Assembly: GCA_021018995.1 (NCBI GenBank)
Contig: CM037591.1
Location: 72,443,901 to 72,507,900, forward strand
Length of the DNA stretch: 64,000 bases
Direction: 5' to 3'
Origin: Chloranthus sessilifolius
Taxonomy: Eukaryota; Streptophyta; Magnoliopsida; Chloranthales; Chloranthaceae
Positions within the stretch are counted from its first letter, which is position 1. Each line of letters starts with the position of its first letter. Of this stretch, positions 1-11,889 are shown piece after piece. The translations under genes and the position numbers were made by a program. The notes under the pieces are model-generated. The model was given only the letters and a program-made list of their open reading frames with translations. It made no database searches and had not been told where the DNA came from.

Positions 1-1510
1 CAGGACTCCAAAAATCTGTCGGAGGGTCTACAGGTATGGCGTAGTAGCCCTGGAGCTGGTGCACCACCCTCTCCGCCAGATAGTAGCACCTGGCCCATGC
101 TCCATAAAAAAAGATGATGCGGCGATTGTTAAATAGGCTGGAGGCACCCACAACTGCTCGGTCCCAGAAGGGAGATGTCAGGTATGGGTCGGGAAGGATC
201 TGCAACCAAAGAAGAGAAACCAAGCAGGCAACACCTCAGTAAAATGAAATGTTCAAGCTGAAAGTGAACAAAGGTTGAAAAGTCACCACCTACTCGGGGA
301 CCATCAAATCAAGTTGAGACCTTAGGCCCATTTCTAGGTGCTTTAGGCCCACATCACGGCGGCGAGATTGGTTCCAATTGCTGAGGAGAGGATAGGTGAG
401 CACCTCTGAGAATAGAAGCGGACGACCAGGGTGGAAGTGATGATATCCCCACACCTGAAATAGGGAGATGGCACAGGAGTGGGTCAGTAGCACATATAGA
501 TCTCATATATGTAATGATGAGAATGATGACAGAAGAAAAGGAATGAGGAGCTACCTCCAAGGCAGCCCAAAATCCCACGACGGACTTCGAATCCCCAGTC
601 GTAACCCGGGATAAGTTGTACATCAGCCAGGCATATCCCGCCCCTCCCCAGTCATACCTAGGTACGTCGCCCCAATTATCCATCACGCTTAGCAAGGCCA
701 GGCTGACTCATCCCCCACTGACATTTGTAAAGAGGGTCTTGCCCAGTAGGAGTAGGAGGGTGATGCGAGCCAAAACAATTGCCCGCTCCGGCGTGATATA
801 GAACTCCTGATCTGGCTGGCCCAGGTGCACCATCTCATCAGTAGAAAAGAGGGAGGTCACCCAGGACATCTTGACCTCTGTGCCATGGGTCTGCCCACGA
901 GGAGGATAGGCCCCGAGCAACCGAATAATGTCCTCCCGGCTCGGTACTGCTAAGGTGGAGATCGGCACTCCCCCAATCCTGATGTCGGTAATCATGGCCC
1001 AGTCAACAGGCGTCAACGTCATCTCGGCATAGGGCATATGGAACGTCATGGTCTCTGGACGGAACCTCTTGATTAGGGCTTTCAAGTAGGCCGCGTCAGC
1101 CCTCATGGTGGGGCAGGACAAGAACTCACCAAAGCCCACCTGCTCCAACAGGACCTTCACCACTGGAGGGACATAGAGGTAAAACTCATGGAAGTCGAGC
1201 CACCCCCCGCGGAATACTATGGTAGGAAGCTCCTGCACCCAAAGAAATACACATCAGATTGCAGAAGCAAAGTAAAGTTGTGCAAAAGAAAGAAATTGAA
1301 CCTATCTTTTACCTTGCCCGCTATTCCGAAGTTCGAGATAAGGGTGTACTGCTGATGTAAGAGGCCAACCCGGGCAACCTCACCCTGCATCTCAAGCCAC
1401 GGGCCTGCTCTCCGTTCCACCCAGAGAAACTGCTCTCCCCGTCAGCCATACACTATCTTAGGCCCCTGCTCCTGACCCTCCTCAGGGATGTGCTCTTCGC
1501 CGCCCGACAT
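1..1510 (-). pseudogene. Plant mobile domain (PMD) protein gene, partial, multi-exon
   Basis: The reverse strand codes for a PMD (aminotransferase-like, plant mobile domain) protein; the 3' part lies beyond the window. Conserved PMD blocks are seen in order: RPETMTFHMPYAEMTLTP and DWAMITDIRIGG (near 1030-1080 and 960-1000), then PRYDWGGAGYAWLMYNLSR (near 590-650) and VWGYHHFHPGRP (near 420-454). Likely exons are 1510-1313, 1232-555, 454-294 and 199-1, with GT/AG borders at 1312/1233, 554/455 and about 293/200; the phase of the last junction does not fit well. The last exon reads LFNNRRIIFFYGAWARCYY. ATGs lie at about 1510 and 1391; the upstream one gives a longer product, but the frame has at least two in-frame stops (one in the first exon, one in the second), so the copy is probably dead. 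PMD proteins (MAIN/MAIL family) act in silencing and cell maintenance in Arabidopsis; the domain is also carried by transposons, so host or mobile origin is open. Confidence 0.75.
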
Positions 1511-2880
1511 GCTGGAGCAACGAAAAATATATACAATCACATCAAAACAAATCAGTGATAAAGAACCATTTATGTGCTAACACCAAGAGAAGGTAAGTAT
1601 GCTCACCCCTTTTTCTATTTTTCAAGAATAAAGATACACACATACAAAAAAAATCTCTCCTTGAATAGAATAAAAAAAAACCCCTTCCCCTTTTTTAAAA
1701 TAATAAAAACAAAACAAACTTTCCTTTTCTGCATTTAAAAATAAAGCGATTTAAAACAAAAAAAAATCAGCATCATCATTTCTTTATGCTTCTAAAAAAT
1801 TCAAAACCAAGGAAAAAGTCCTTTTGTGTTTAGAAAAACAAAAAAAATCATTTCTTTATACTTCTAAAAAATTTCAAAACCAAGGAAAAAGTCCTTTTGT
1901 GTTTAGAAAAACAAAAAAAATCATTTCTTTATACTTCTAAAAAATTTCAAAACCAAGGAAAAAGTCCTTTTGTGTTTAGAAAAAAAAAAAAATCATTTCT
2001 TTATACTTCTAAAAATCAAAACCAAGGAAAAAGTCCTTTTGTGTTAGAAAAACAAAAAAAAAAATCATGTCTTTATGCTTATAAAAATCAAAACCAAACA
2101 AAAAGTCTTTCTTTTATCAGAAAAGTAAAAAACAAAAAAAATCCTTGCTTGATATTCCTAAAAATAAAAAATGAAAAAGAGAAGGCTCATCTTTTAGGGT
2201 CCTTTTAAGTTTTGAAAAACCAAAAAAAAAAAAAAAAAAAAAAAAGAAGGAATCACTGTCTTATGCTCCTAAAAATAAAACCCAAAAAGAACACCCAAAA
2301 ACAAATCTCTTTCTCTTATTATGCTCCTGAAATCAAAAACCAAAAATAGAAGGGCCTTTCTTCTATAAAAACAAAAACTACAAAAAAACCGTAGTTTATG
2401 CCCATAAAAAAAAAAAAAACAAACAAACACAAAAATAACAAATAATAGTGAATCAATGCCTTAGTTGGCTTTCAAAACAACAAAAATAAAAATCCCTTGT
2501 TGTCTTAAATTTTAAGAGAAGTCAAAAGTCATTTTCCTTAATTAAAATTCAAAAAAAAAAACCCAAAAATCCCTTTTCCTAAATTAGGGCTCAAAAAATA
2601 ATATAAAAATAAAAGACCAAAAATCCATTGCTTTATATGCGACATAAAAACAAAAAAACAAACAAACAAAAAACAACAAAAATAAAATCCCTTCTATATA
2701 CACAAATACAAAAAAAAATATGCATATTAGGCACCAATAAATCCATAAAACAACAAAAATAGGGCATTGTTCATAAGAAATCATCCACACATCATCAATA
2801 CCATAGAAATAAACCATTTATCATATAAGAATGCAAGATCACAATCATATTTGCATAAAGAAGCAAGAAAAATCAAGAAA
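1511..2880. other. AT-rich, gene-free stretch upstream of the PMD gene
   Basis: Very A-rich on the plus strand, with runs of A up to about 25 bases (near 2222-2246) and repeated CAAAACCAAGG-like words. Open frames here are Lys-rich (plus) or Phe-rich (minus) products of low complexity and are not credible genes. It could be the 5' flank of the PMD gene or decayed retroelement leader. Confidence 0.6.
1790..2160. repeat. 73-bp tandem repeat array, about 5 units
   Basis: The word AAAACCAAGG recurs at about 1803, 1876, 1949 and 2018 and in altered form at about 2090, giving spacings of 73, 73, 69 and 72 bp. Each unit contains AAGTCCTTTTGTGTT and TCATTTCTTTATACTTC. Further decayed units may run on to about 2340. 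Confidence 0.85.
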
Positions 2881-4380
2881 AATAAGTGTTAAGGGTTACC
2901 TTGTGAAGAAGAATGGGGTCTTTGATCTAGCATGGGCCCGCGATCAATCCACGAGTAAAACAATGGCAATGGACATGCGGAGAGGCAATGTAAAGGAACC
3001 CTAGATGAGGGGCAATTTTCAGTTTCAAAGAAGAGGGGAGGGAGAAAATTTCGAACTAAAAGCCCCACGACCCGCGTTCGGGCTGTTTTAAAAACCCCCA
3101 GTTAAACCTGGCGCAACTAATAGTTGCGCCAGGCAAACTTTTGCCCCCATTTGCTTGGCGCAACTATTAGTTGCGCCAGGCTATTTTGAGGCCCCCAGTG
3201 GCCGAGCGCAACTAATAGATGCACCAGCCACTTAGGCCAGGTCTTGGGCCGGGTTTGGGCCAGATGAGAAGAACGAGTCCTCCGTTCCCCTTGGATGATT
3301 CATTCCGCTGCTCCCGTCCAATGCACGCGCCCCGAAGATGGCATTTCGATTATCTATCGTCTTGTCATGGAAGCTGTGCTAAAATAAAAATGGATCAGGG
3401 TGAGCAAGTTCCTCGATCCTACAAAAATTCCCAGCAGAGAAGCCAGAAGCATTCACAAAGGACTTCACAAAAAAAAGAAGGGGGTTAACACAATAAACTG
3501 CAAAATTCCAAAAAAATCCAAAAGTAATAAACTTCAAAATTCCGAAAAAGTTCAAGGAAATAAACTTCAAAAATTTGAAAAAGTTTTAAAAAATAAACTT
3601 CAAAAATTTCAAAAAAAATTCACATGAAATGATAGCCTTTAATTTTCAAAAAGTCACATGAAATGGTAGCTTTTAAATTTCAAAAATTCACATAAAATAA
3701 TAACTTTTTAAATTCCAAAAATTTAGATAAAATAATAAACTTCAAAAATCCCGAAAAACATACAAAATAGCAATCGAAAAATTCAAAGAAAAATCACATA
3801 AATGATAGAAAACCAAAAAAATGGATTTACGTTCCCCACACAATGCACATGCGTGTTTTGATGCGGTAAAATGTCAATATTTTATCGACAACGTAGATGT
3901 GCAAAATTAATGTCCTAGGTCAAAGGTTCGCCTTGGATCCATGGATCCTACTTCAAAGTAGGAGCAACGGTGTCAATCCCGGTCAAACAGTCAATGTTTC
4001 GATTGGGTCAACTCCACTACTAAATCATTTGAGCGATGAGTGCTTTGTTTTGGATTCGTGTGAACTTGAGTTGTCTTAAGCTTCAGATTCTTCGTTGAAA
4101 AAGGTCAATCATTGGTTGAGACCAACCTATTGAGAATGAGATTATGTGTCAATCAAACTATGTGCAACCATGCATTCTAAAGGGTTCATTTCCCTTTTTT
4201 TTTCTGCAGGCTTAAAACCTGTATGGGCAGCGGTATCCCTATAAAGTGTATGTCATGTATCTGGGTATCCGTATGATGGTCGTTTGTCCCCGTAAATTGT
4301 ACCCGGGCGGGTCCGGGTCGGGGCTTCCATCGCCTTTGTTATTGCTTATTGCCCCTGATGGGTGCATGATTACGCATAGT
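2881..4380. repeat. Inverted-repeat block A (retroelement-derived)
   Basis: This block is related in inverted orientation to parts of 7040-8860. Matching landmarks are GATCTAGCATGG near 2930 against its reverse complement near 8240, the palindrome cluster 3107-3226 against 7986-8057, GGTAAAATGTCAATATTTT near 3866 against 7185-7200 and 8806-8825, and CTTAAAACCTG near 4212 against 8484-8494. The order of sub-blocks differs between the two copies, so internal duplication or rearrangement has also happened. No convincing gene is inside; the 3379-3627 frames are low complexity. Confidence 0.7.
3107..3226. repeat. Cluster of three palindromes (GGCGCAACTA / TAGTTGCGCC)
   Basis: The site at 3107-3133 has 13-base perfect arms around one central A (arm CCTGGCGCAACTA). 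The site at 3156-3178 has 11-base perfect arms around a central T. The site at about 3204-3226 is a decayed copy. Confidence 0.9.
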
Positions 4381-5081
4381 TAATTGATGATTATGATCAT
4401 TCTCAACAGAGGTCAGGATTTGATGCCCCCTTTTGGGAGGTGCCTAATGTTTGGCTGGATCTGTTCAAGGAAGTCAAAACTGGATACTCTAGGTCATGTG
4501 GATCTGGGGCACGTTTTGAAAAATGGCACGCACTCTTAAAAAGCGTTGTGACATCTATTCACTTCGCTCAAGTGGTCATGCTAAATAAACTTTGGGATCG
4601 ATGGGTTCACCCAAAGATCTCGAATCCTGCTTTCTGCAGGGGCACCCGCGAATAATCCAATGAGGTCATCAAATGCCTTGTAGGATTGGACGCAAAATGT
4701 GGAGCCTTACGTATGTTTACTTCACGCCTATCTTTAAATGTGGGTCGATCTCCCCTCTTATTTATGAAGCTGTTGCATTCAGAATGAATCTTAAACATCT
4801 AATACCTTCAAATCATCCCGAGAAGTGAACGTCCTTCCCGACTATAGGGAGTTCGCAACTCATGCCACCTCGGTTATGCCCAGTAATGTCCCTAAGCGCT
4901 TGGGAACCGATGACCTCGAGAAATGAATTATTAGCCTGGCACTCTAGGGCTTTCATTTTCTCACCATGTTATTCACTTGATGTTTGAAGTTCATTCTGAA
5001 TACAGCGGACCCGTCAGTATTGCCTTGGGCCTCTTCGGATGTCTCTTTTCTTTGGCATACGATCACCAGTGATTGGATACC
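4381..5081 (+). other. Internal 3' part of a plus-strand Tat element, no recognised gene
   Basis: This lies directly upstream of the polypurine tract and LTR at 5082-6664, so it is probably the end of that element's internal region. A 71-residue open frame (4440-4655, VWLDLFKEVKTGYSRSCGSG...) matches no family I recognise. The stretch 4540-4700 resembles the reverse strand of 7170-7380. Confidence 0.5.
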
Positions 5082-5094
5082 AAAGAGGGGCATC
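5082..5094 (+). other. Polypurine tract before the LTR
   Basis: AAAGAGGGGCATC lies directly before TGTAGACACC. The same arrangement, GAAGAGGGGCATC then TGTAGACACC, is found on the minus strand at 62628-62606. A purine tract here marks the LTR as a 3' LTR. Confidence 0.7.
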
Positions 5095-5497
5095 TGTAGA
5101 CACCCAAATTTGGCCCCAGGCCCGATCGAAACACCTTTCAAGAGAGGAGCATTCTTGAGCTTTTAATGGCATGTATGGAACCCTTAGGAATTACCCCAAA
5201 CCCTTAAGAATCACCCTAGATCCCTTAGGAACCTACCCCGAACCCTTGGAAACCAATCCCGACCCTTAGAACCCATTTCAAAACCTAAACCTAACCTTCC
5301 CGGGCAATGAGGAGGAGGGGTGCACGAGAACTAGCTATAGCCCTCTATCGTGACTAACTCCTATACCATCGAGGAGTAGAGGCCGCCAGCTTCCCAACGG
5401 TCCAAGGATGACCCCAATCGGAGGTATACATCAAAAGTTATGGCAAACCGAACCCCAGGGGCAAAGAAGTAAAAATGGGTGGGCCCCCCTAGGGATT

Positions 5498-5652
5498 TGG
5501 CACAACTAATAGTTGCGCCAATTTCCCAGGATTTTAGCTTGGCGCAACTAATAGTTGCGCCAGGTTTAACAGTGGGCCCTACCATCGCAAGCTCACTTCC
5601 GGGCACTGTTTTACTGTACATTTGCCTGGCACAACTATTAGTTGCGCCAGGC
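5498..5652. repeat. Three palindromes inside the Tat LTR
   Basis: At 5498-5520 one arm carries GGCACAAC in place of GGCGCAAC. At 5540-5562 the 11-base arms are perfect. At 5624-5652 the symmetry reaches 14 bases per arm apart from one CG to CA change. All lie in the U3 part of the LTR, 280-430 bases upstream of the TATA box. Confidence 0.9.
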
Positions 5653-5930
5653 ATTTCAATAGTGACTGTTGGGTTTTGCCTCAAATTTTGAGATTGGGGT
5701 TTGACTTGTTGACCATCTTGATCTTTGGGGTGTGTTTTGATATTTCTGTTGCACCCATTCCTTACCTATTTGCAACCCTCCAAGTGGCTTAAAGCCTCAC
5801 CCCATCATCCACCATTAGAACCACCTTCACACCTTTCCAAGCTCTCACAATCCTAGGAAACCTTAGATTTGAGATTACCTAATTGCTAAACCCAATTAGC
5901 ATTTAAGTAGCCTCCTAATCCACCCTTTTC

Positions 5931-5940
5931 CTATAAATAG
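5931..5940 (+). promoter_or_regulatory. TATA box of the plus-strand LTR
   Basis: CTATAAATAG, at the same place as CTATAAATAAA in the inverted LTR copy (23645-23655, minus strand). The conserved position supports the LTR orientation. Confidence 0.7.
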
Positions 5941-6664
5941 AGCCCCTCTCCCCTTGGTTTAATGGTTGAGAATTTTGCTTAAGAGAGAAAGAGCTCTAAG
6001 TGTGAAGTTCTTCCTCCCTTTGGTGCACTATTTTCCCTCAAAATTCTAGAATTCCAAGACCCCTTCCAAGCTTGTTCTTACATCAAAAACTCATAGCCTA
6101 GGTGTGTGTGATCCCCTAGCCTCCCTTCTCCCTCCCTTAGCTAGTAAGCCTTAGTGGTTAGAACCCGTTTTTCTACCATCCAAGCCTTCAAAAGCTCCTC
6201 CAAGCAAGCCACGCAAGGCTCCTCTACGGTGCTACAAGGGCCCCAGGGCTCCGACTCTCCCCTTTCTTCTCCTATCTCTTTCTAGATCCCTCCATCCTCC
6301 CATTTGTGTCGTTACGCCGCCGAATTTTCAGTAGGAACGGAGCGGAACAAATAGGATTCTAAGCCCTTTCGGACAAGAGTAAGCTATTTTCTTTTCTTTT
6401 ACTTTATTTTATTTTTGTCCATTAGTAGAGACCGCATTAAGCGGGTTGATCGGGTGCCTAACTCCTTCCTGATCAATAACCGAAGCCCCTACCCAAGAGC
6501 CTTTGGTGTGGACCGAATTCAGAGTCATATTTTTAGTACTTAGGTGCTCATAAAAATGAACTAGGTATCCTGGGACACCGAAAGCTCTGGGTGGCAACTC
6601 TTTTTTTTTATCGTTAGAGAGTGCATCATCGCGACGGGACTGTCACAGATCCCGCGGTTGCACA

Positions 6665-6860
6665 AACACTATATTAATTAGAATTCTAGTAGTGCTAGGA
6701 AACTAAAATTAATTAGGCTCCGGATAGAATTAGAATACTAAATCAAATAAACCATAATAAATTCCCGCATAACTAGACTCACAAGAGAATTGGAAAATCT
6801 AAACTGATTAAAACTTCAATAATAACAGGGGAAGGGAAGAAAATTTAAACTATCTAAATT
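6665..6860. other. Gene-free AT-rich flank
   Basis: AT-rich DNA between the LTR and inverted block B. I see no coding potential or clear repeat. Confidence 0.5.
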
Positions 6861-8860
6861 ATAAGAAAAGACATAGCTGCTGACGTTCGTAGGTGGACGA
6901 TTCAGTAAACAAGTAACCCACACCCGCACTAAAGCGTGATCATTGACGTGTTACAGCGTCGTTAAATATCTATAGCTAGCGATCGTAACAAATTAGGAAC
7001 CTTTTATTCCTAACATTCCAAACGCCACAACGCTAGAGTCCACTTGGACAGAATTGGAGCCACTGAATCAACGGGGATCGAGAGGAACCCAGAAAAAGCG
7101 CGCACCAATAGTAGGATCCAAAAATCCAAGGCGCACCTTTAGACTTAGGACATTGATATAGCACACTTGCATTGCCGATAAAATATTGACATTTTACCGT
7201 ATTAGAACATATGTGTGCGTCCAATCGATTGAGGCATAGTCCGCCTCATTTAACCGGTCATGGGTGTCCCTACTTGAAGCAGGGTTAGAGGACTTTGGAC
7301 AAACCCACTAATCCCGAAGTTTATTTAGCACAGCTACCCGAGTGGAGTGAATGGATGTCACAATACTTTTTAGGAGTGTGTGTTGTCTTTCAAAACATAC
7401 ATCTTTATTATTTTATGTGGGGAATTTTTGACATTTTTTTTTATCATTTTATGTATTTTTAGATTTTTGAGTTTACCGTTTTATGGGATTTTTTGATAAT
7501 TTTTTTATATTCTTAAGTTATCATTTCATGTGATTTGATCACTTTATTACTTCATTTATTTTATGCAAATTATTTTTGGGATTTTCTTTATCTTTTTTTT
7601 GTTGATTTTTAGATTTTCAAGTTTTTTATTTTATGGGGTTTTTGGTTTTTTAAAGCTATTATTTTATGGAATTTTTCTGGTTTTTTTTTTAGAACTATTA
7701 TTTTATGTGAATTATCCTATCATTTTATGTGAGTTATTCTATTATTTTTGGCTCTTTCTATGGGGATCATTTTTTTTGGGACTTTTTTACGTTTTTCATT
7801 ATAGGATTGGGACGCCTATTACTCTCCGTCCATTTTATTCTTAATATGGCTTTCCGGGTAAGTCGAACGGGGATCGTCACACCGTTTAGAGGCGCGTGCA
7901 TCTGCTGGGGGAAATAAAATAGGAGAGGGGATATCGGGTTATGTATCTGACTCGCAGCAGGCCCAAAGACCCGGCCCGCAAGTGGCTAGCGCAACTATTA
8001 GTTGTGCGAAGCGGAAAGAGGCCCCAAAATTGCCTGGTGCAACTGTTAGTTGCACCAAGCCTGACTGGGGAGCCAATTTAAACAGCCTGAGTTCGAGTAG
8101 CATGGCATATTTTTGAAAAAAAAATTCTCCCTCTCATCAAAACTGAAATTTGGCCTCATTAGGGTTCTTTACATTTCCTCTACGCGTGCCTCATTGCCGG
8201 AATTCGCTTGCGCCGATTGATAGTCCGTATCATGCTAGATCGAAGACCCCGAGTATCCATCTTCAAATAAAACTGAACAGATTCGACTAAAATTGGTCTC
8301 CGTCAACGATGATCTTATTATCGAACAATTATGCAAAACCGCACACTCATTAGGGGTAGATAAAATAAAGGGGAATGGAAGTCCCGACCCAAAACCCGTC
8401 TAGGTATAATTTATGAGAACAAATGACCGTCCAGCGGATATCCAGATGTAAGGCGTACACTTTACAGGGATATCGTACAAATGCAGGTTTTAAGTCTGCA
8501 CCCTAAAATGAGCCCTTTAGAATGCATATTTGAACATAGTCATTCAATAGGTAATTTCCTTTTTGACAGATTTGTTTTAACCAGCAATTAACCTTCCTCT
8601 GGGAATCTGAAGCTTAAAACACTTCAATTCACATGATTAAAAAAACAGAGTGCTTAGCTCAAAGATTTTGCAGTGGAATCAACCTGATCAAACATTGACC
8701 ACTTGATTGGGACTGACACAGTTGCTTCTACTTTAAAGCAGGATCCAAAGATCCAAAGAGAACCTTAAGCTTAGGACATTAATTTAGCACAGTTGCGTTG
8801 CCGATAAAATATTGACATTTTACCACGATAGAGCACACATGTGCATGGGGAAAGTACCAC
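6860..8860. repeat. Inverted-repeat block B (retroelement-derived)
   Basis: 7980-8860 matches block A in reverse (see 2881-4380). 6860-7110 read in reverse matches 53219-53530 and 58299-58625, the 3' ends of minus-strand Tat LTRs, sharing GCGCTTTTTCTGGGTTCCTC near 7085-7105. The word TTGCCGATAAAATATTGACA occurs twice, near 7171 and 8799, so the block itself holds a duplication. The 7400-7800 part is T-rich; the Phe-rich plus-strand frame there is not a gene. Confidence 0.65.
7986..8057. repeat. Two palindromes in block B
   Basis: The site at 7986-8008 is partly decayed. The site at 8035-8057 has perfect 10-base arms TGGTGCAACT / AGTTGCACCA, in which both arms differ from the common GGCGCAAC form in a matching way. 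Confidence 0.85.
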
Positions 8861-8869
8861 AAAAATATG

Positions 8870-10590
8870 GCTATCTTTTTTCTCTTTTTTTCAAAAAAAT
8901 AATTTTCTTCTCTTCCTTTTTTGAATAGACTGGACGTTGGTGGTGAGATGGTTCATATGATATGTCCATCGCCGAGAGGTTGCTTGCTTTGCGGCTTCGG
9001 ACCATTTGATATTCTTTACATCACGTGAAAATGCCAGTCCCTTTTTTGTTTATATAGGTAACAATATGAATCTTAATTAACAGAAGGAGAAACAAACATT
9101 TACCTGCACATTTTCAATTTTCAAGATTTATATATATTTTGGATTTTTATTTTCAGAGATTTATTTTTTGTTCTTTTTCTTTATTTTGAGATAGAAGTAT
9201 GATGTTGTACATATATATGTGGACATAAAGAAAGTGGGGATATATGTATATGTATTTTTTAGATTTTTGATTGATTGATTTTTTTTATTCTTTTTCTTCA
9301 TTTTTTGAAATGGAAGTACGATGCTGTACATATGGAAAAGAGTGAAAACATATACAATTTATTGTATTTAGATTTTTCTTGATTTTTTTATTCTTTTTTT
9401 GGATTTTCTTTTTTTTTGGTGTGGTGCCTTAATCACTGGGTGAGATCTCGGGTCCCCTTTTGAGCTTGGTCGAACCCCCTTTAAGTAGTCGGATCTTGGG
9501 TGAGTTTCAACAACTTTACCAAGACTGAAACGTCAATCCCTTTGGGCTGAGTCAAACCTTTCTCCTTACCTTGAGTCATATGTTTGACGAAGCAGTTTCA
9601 CGAAGACAATTTTGGTCGGGGTCCAATTTGAACTAACATGAGCGGCCCAGCCGAAAAAGGGGATCTGGGAGAGTAATCAAGAGGGCACCTCCAACATCAA
9701 AATTATCAAACATTTCGAACCTTTGTTTCTCAATTCTTTCTTTTTAATCCCTTTTTTACTCACAATGCCCAAGGCGGGTTCGTCGTGCTCATTTTGTCAT
9801 CTTTTTACCCATGGTGCCCTTTCGAGTTTTCACCACGTCCATGGGTTTAGTTCTCTTACCCCAAGCGCCCTTTCGGGTTTTCACCTGGTCCACACAAACT
9901 CGCTATTTTTAACCATAGTGCCCTTTCAGGTTTTCACGATGTTCATCTTGCTTTGAACTTGTATTTTTATTTTATTTTATTTCTTTTTATTTCTTTTATC
10001 TTAGAGGCCACGACATAGACGTCGACTCCGTCATAGCCGGCCAGATGGGGTTCTGGTGTCATCTCACAACTCAGCTCGGGTTGACTTAACAGATACTATG
10101 ACTACTTGTGAACCTAAAAAGAAGGATTTCTTCAAGGTGTAGCTTGGCCATGGGTCAGGTTAGAATTTGAAGGTATGCTAGGCTAAAAAGTGTTTCCTTG
10201 ACACAGTTACAGTTTTTCACAACATACTTTCTTCCTTGGGATTTTACCATACATGCCCCATAATTATTCTATATTTTTTCTTTTCTTTCTTTGTTCTATT
10301 TCAAGCCATCTCTTTTTGAGGTTTGGCTTTTCTGATTTTTTTTTGGGATTTTGATTTTACTTCCCCTTTTTTGTATATGTACACACTTTTTCTCTTCTCT
10401 TTTTTTCGAGGAAGGGGTTTGTTGAAAGAAAGGCCTAGGCTCAAAATGGAATAGCAAAGGATATTATCATTTTTGGGGATGCTTTTTGGCTACTTTGTTT
10501 GAAATGATGGCCTCTTTTGGGGGGTTCTTAAGCAGTTACATATCTGTTTCGCCAATACTTACCTTATCGTAATAGACTAGGAGTAGAACC
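8870..10590 (-). other. 3' non-coding region of the Tat element
   Basis: T-rich on the plus strand, with no gene. It holds an approximate two-copy repeat near 9160-9370 (sharing GATG-TGTACATAT words around GAAGTA) and the 53-bp array at 9790-9945. The expected polypurine tract and TGTAGACACC on the minus strand are not found here. Confidence 0.55.
9790..9945. repeat. 53-bp tandem repeat, three units
   Basis: GCCCTTTCGAGTTTTCACC, GCCCTTTCGGGTTTTCACC and GCCCTTTCAGGTTTTCAC recur at about 53-bp spacing near 9814, 9868 and 9920. Confidence 0.85.
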
Positions 10591-10599
10591 ATCAGACGT

Positions 10600-11780
10600 A
10601 TTCAGCATTGATGGGCTCAGGAAGATGATCTCCGTCCATGGTGGCGAGGCGGATGGCGTATCCCAACAGTACTTCTCGGACGATGTAAGGTCCTTCCCAG
10701 TTCAGCTTGAATTTCCTTCTTAGATCGGCGTGGAGGGATGGGAAGATCTTCTTCAGCACAGTGTCTCCTATCTTCAGATCTTGACTGCGAACACGTTTAT
10801 TATAAGCTCATACAATTCGCCCCTAGTAAACTTGAGTATGACACAAGGCTAGGAGTCTCTTCTCATCCAATAGATTTAATTGTTCAAAGTGGGATCTCTC
10901 TCTCTGTGCTTCGGGTAAGCCTGATTCCATGAGGATTCAGAGCGAGGGTACTTCAACCTCCACCGGTAGGACGACCTCAGTTCCATACACAAGGGAGAAT
11001 AGTGTTGCCCTTGTAGCGGTACGGATCGATGTTTTGTAGGCCCACAAAGTAAATGGTAGGATTTCGCTCCAATCTCGATAAGTGACAACTATATTCTCTA
11101 GGATGTGAATGACCGTCTTGTTCGCAACTTCCACAGCTCCATTAGTTTGAGGCCGATAAGGGGATGAGCAATGGTGCTTGAATTTGTATTGCTCGAAAAA
11201 CACTCGGATGCGCTTATTCGTGAAGTTTGGGGCATTGTCCGTGATAATATCCTTGGGTAATCTAAATCGGCACACAATATTGTTTTTGAGAAACATCTCG
11301 ATGTGACTGGCCGTGATGTTGGCATATGATGCCACTTCTACCCACTTGGTAAAGTATTCAATGGCAACGAGGATGAACCGATGTCCATTGGATGCTTTCA
11401 GATTAATCATTCCAACGACGTCAAGGCCCCAGGTAGAAAATGGCCAAGGAGTGGTCATCCAGTGTAGATCGATGGCAGGAGTGTGTATCAGACTTGTGTG
11501 TTCCTGACACTTGTAGTATTTTTGAACATGTTTACAACAATTTGATTCCATAGTGGTCTAAAAGTATCCCTGTCGCTGAATTTTCTTGACAAGCATGTGA
11601 CCACTGACGTGGGCACCGCCTACTCCCTCGTGGTTCTCCTTCATGATGTTGATTGCTTCGCTTTCTGTAAGGCACCTGAGCAAGATGTTATTGTATGATT
11701 GCTTGTAAAGGCACTCCCCGCAAATGACGTAGCCCGCTGCTAACCGTTGAATGGTTCGCTGATCTGTCTTAGACATACCC
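10600..11780 (-). mobile_element. Integrase region of the Tat element (fossil)
   Basis: The N-terminal part shows a zinc-binding HHCC pattern: ENHEGVGGAHVSGHMLVKK near 11590-11640, then KYYKCQEH near 11510. The DDE core follows (10937-11551): WGLDVVGMINLKASNGHRF, DIITDNAPNFTN and PQTNGAVEVANKTV carry the D, D and E region. Integrase joins element DNA to the host chromosome. The C-terminal part ends near 10600. The copy is broken. Confidence 0.88.
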
Positions 11781-11889
11781 TCATGGAAAGTTACTGTGTC
11801 AAGAAAATTCTTAATATCTGAGAACCAAGGTAGCTCATCATCAGGCTTTATAGGTTCCTCAATTTACAGGTAAAAGGTCGATTCATTCC

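Larger units (their letters stand above)
5095..6664 (+). mobile_element. Tat-type LTR, plus orientation (3' LTR or remnant)
   Basis: It begins TGTAGACACCC and ends CGCGGTTGCACA (TG...CA), about 1570 bp. It is homologous along its length to the reverse strand of 22927-24517, which is the 5' LTR of the Tat element to the right. By eye the two are about 80-85% alike, so they are old or belong to different insertions. It contains three palindromes (5498-5520, 5540-5562, 5624-5652) and a TATA box at 5931-5940. No matching 5' LTR in the same orientation is in the window. Confidence 0.85.

Noticed and set aside
1897-2208. Plus-strand Lys-rich open frame of 103 residues
   Set aside because: Produced by the 73-bp A-rich tandem repeat; the protein repeats simply follow the DNA unit.
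3107-5652. Regular short repeats with unique spacers suggesting a CRISPR-like array
   Set aside because: Plant nuclear DNA, irregular spacing, repeats are palindromes within LTRs, and no cas genes.
7563-7844. Plus-strand Phe-rich open frame resembling a membrane protein
   Set aside because: T-rich low-complexity DNA gives Phe/Leu runs; no start context, domain or conservation in block A.
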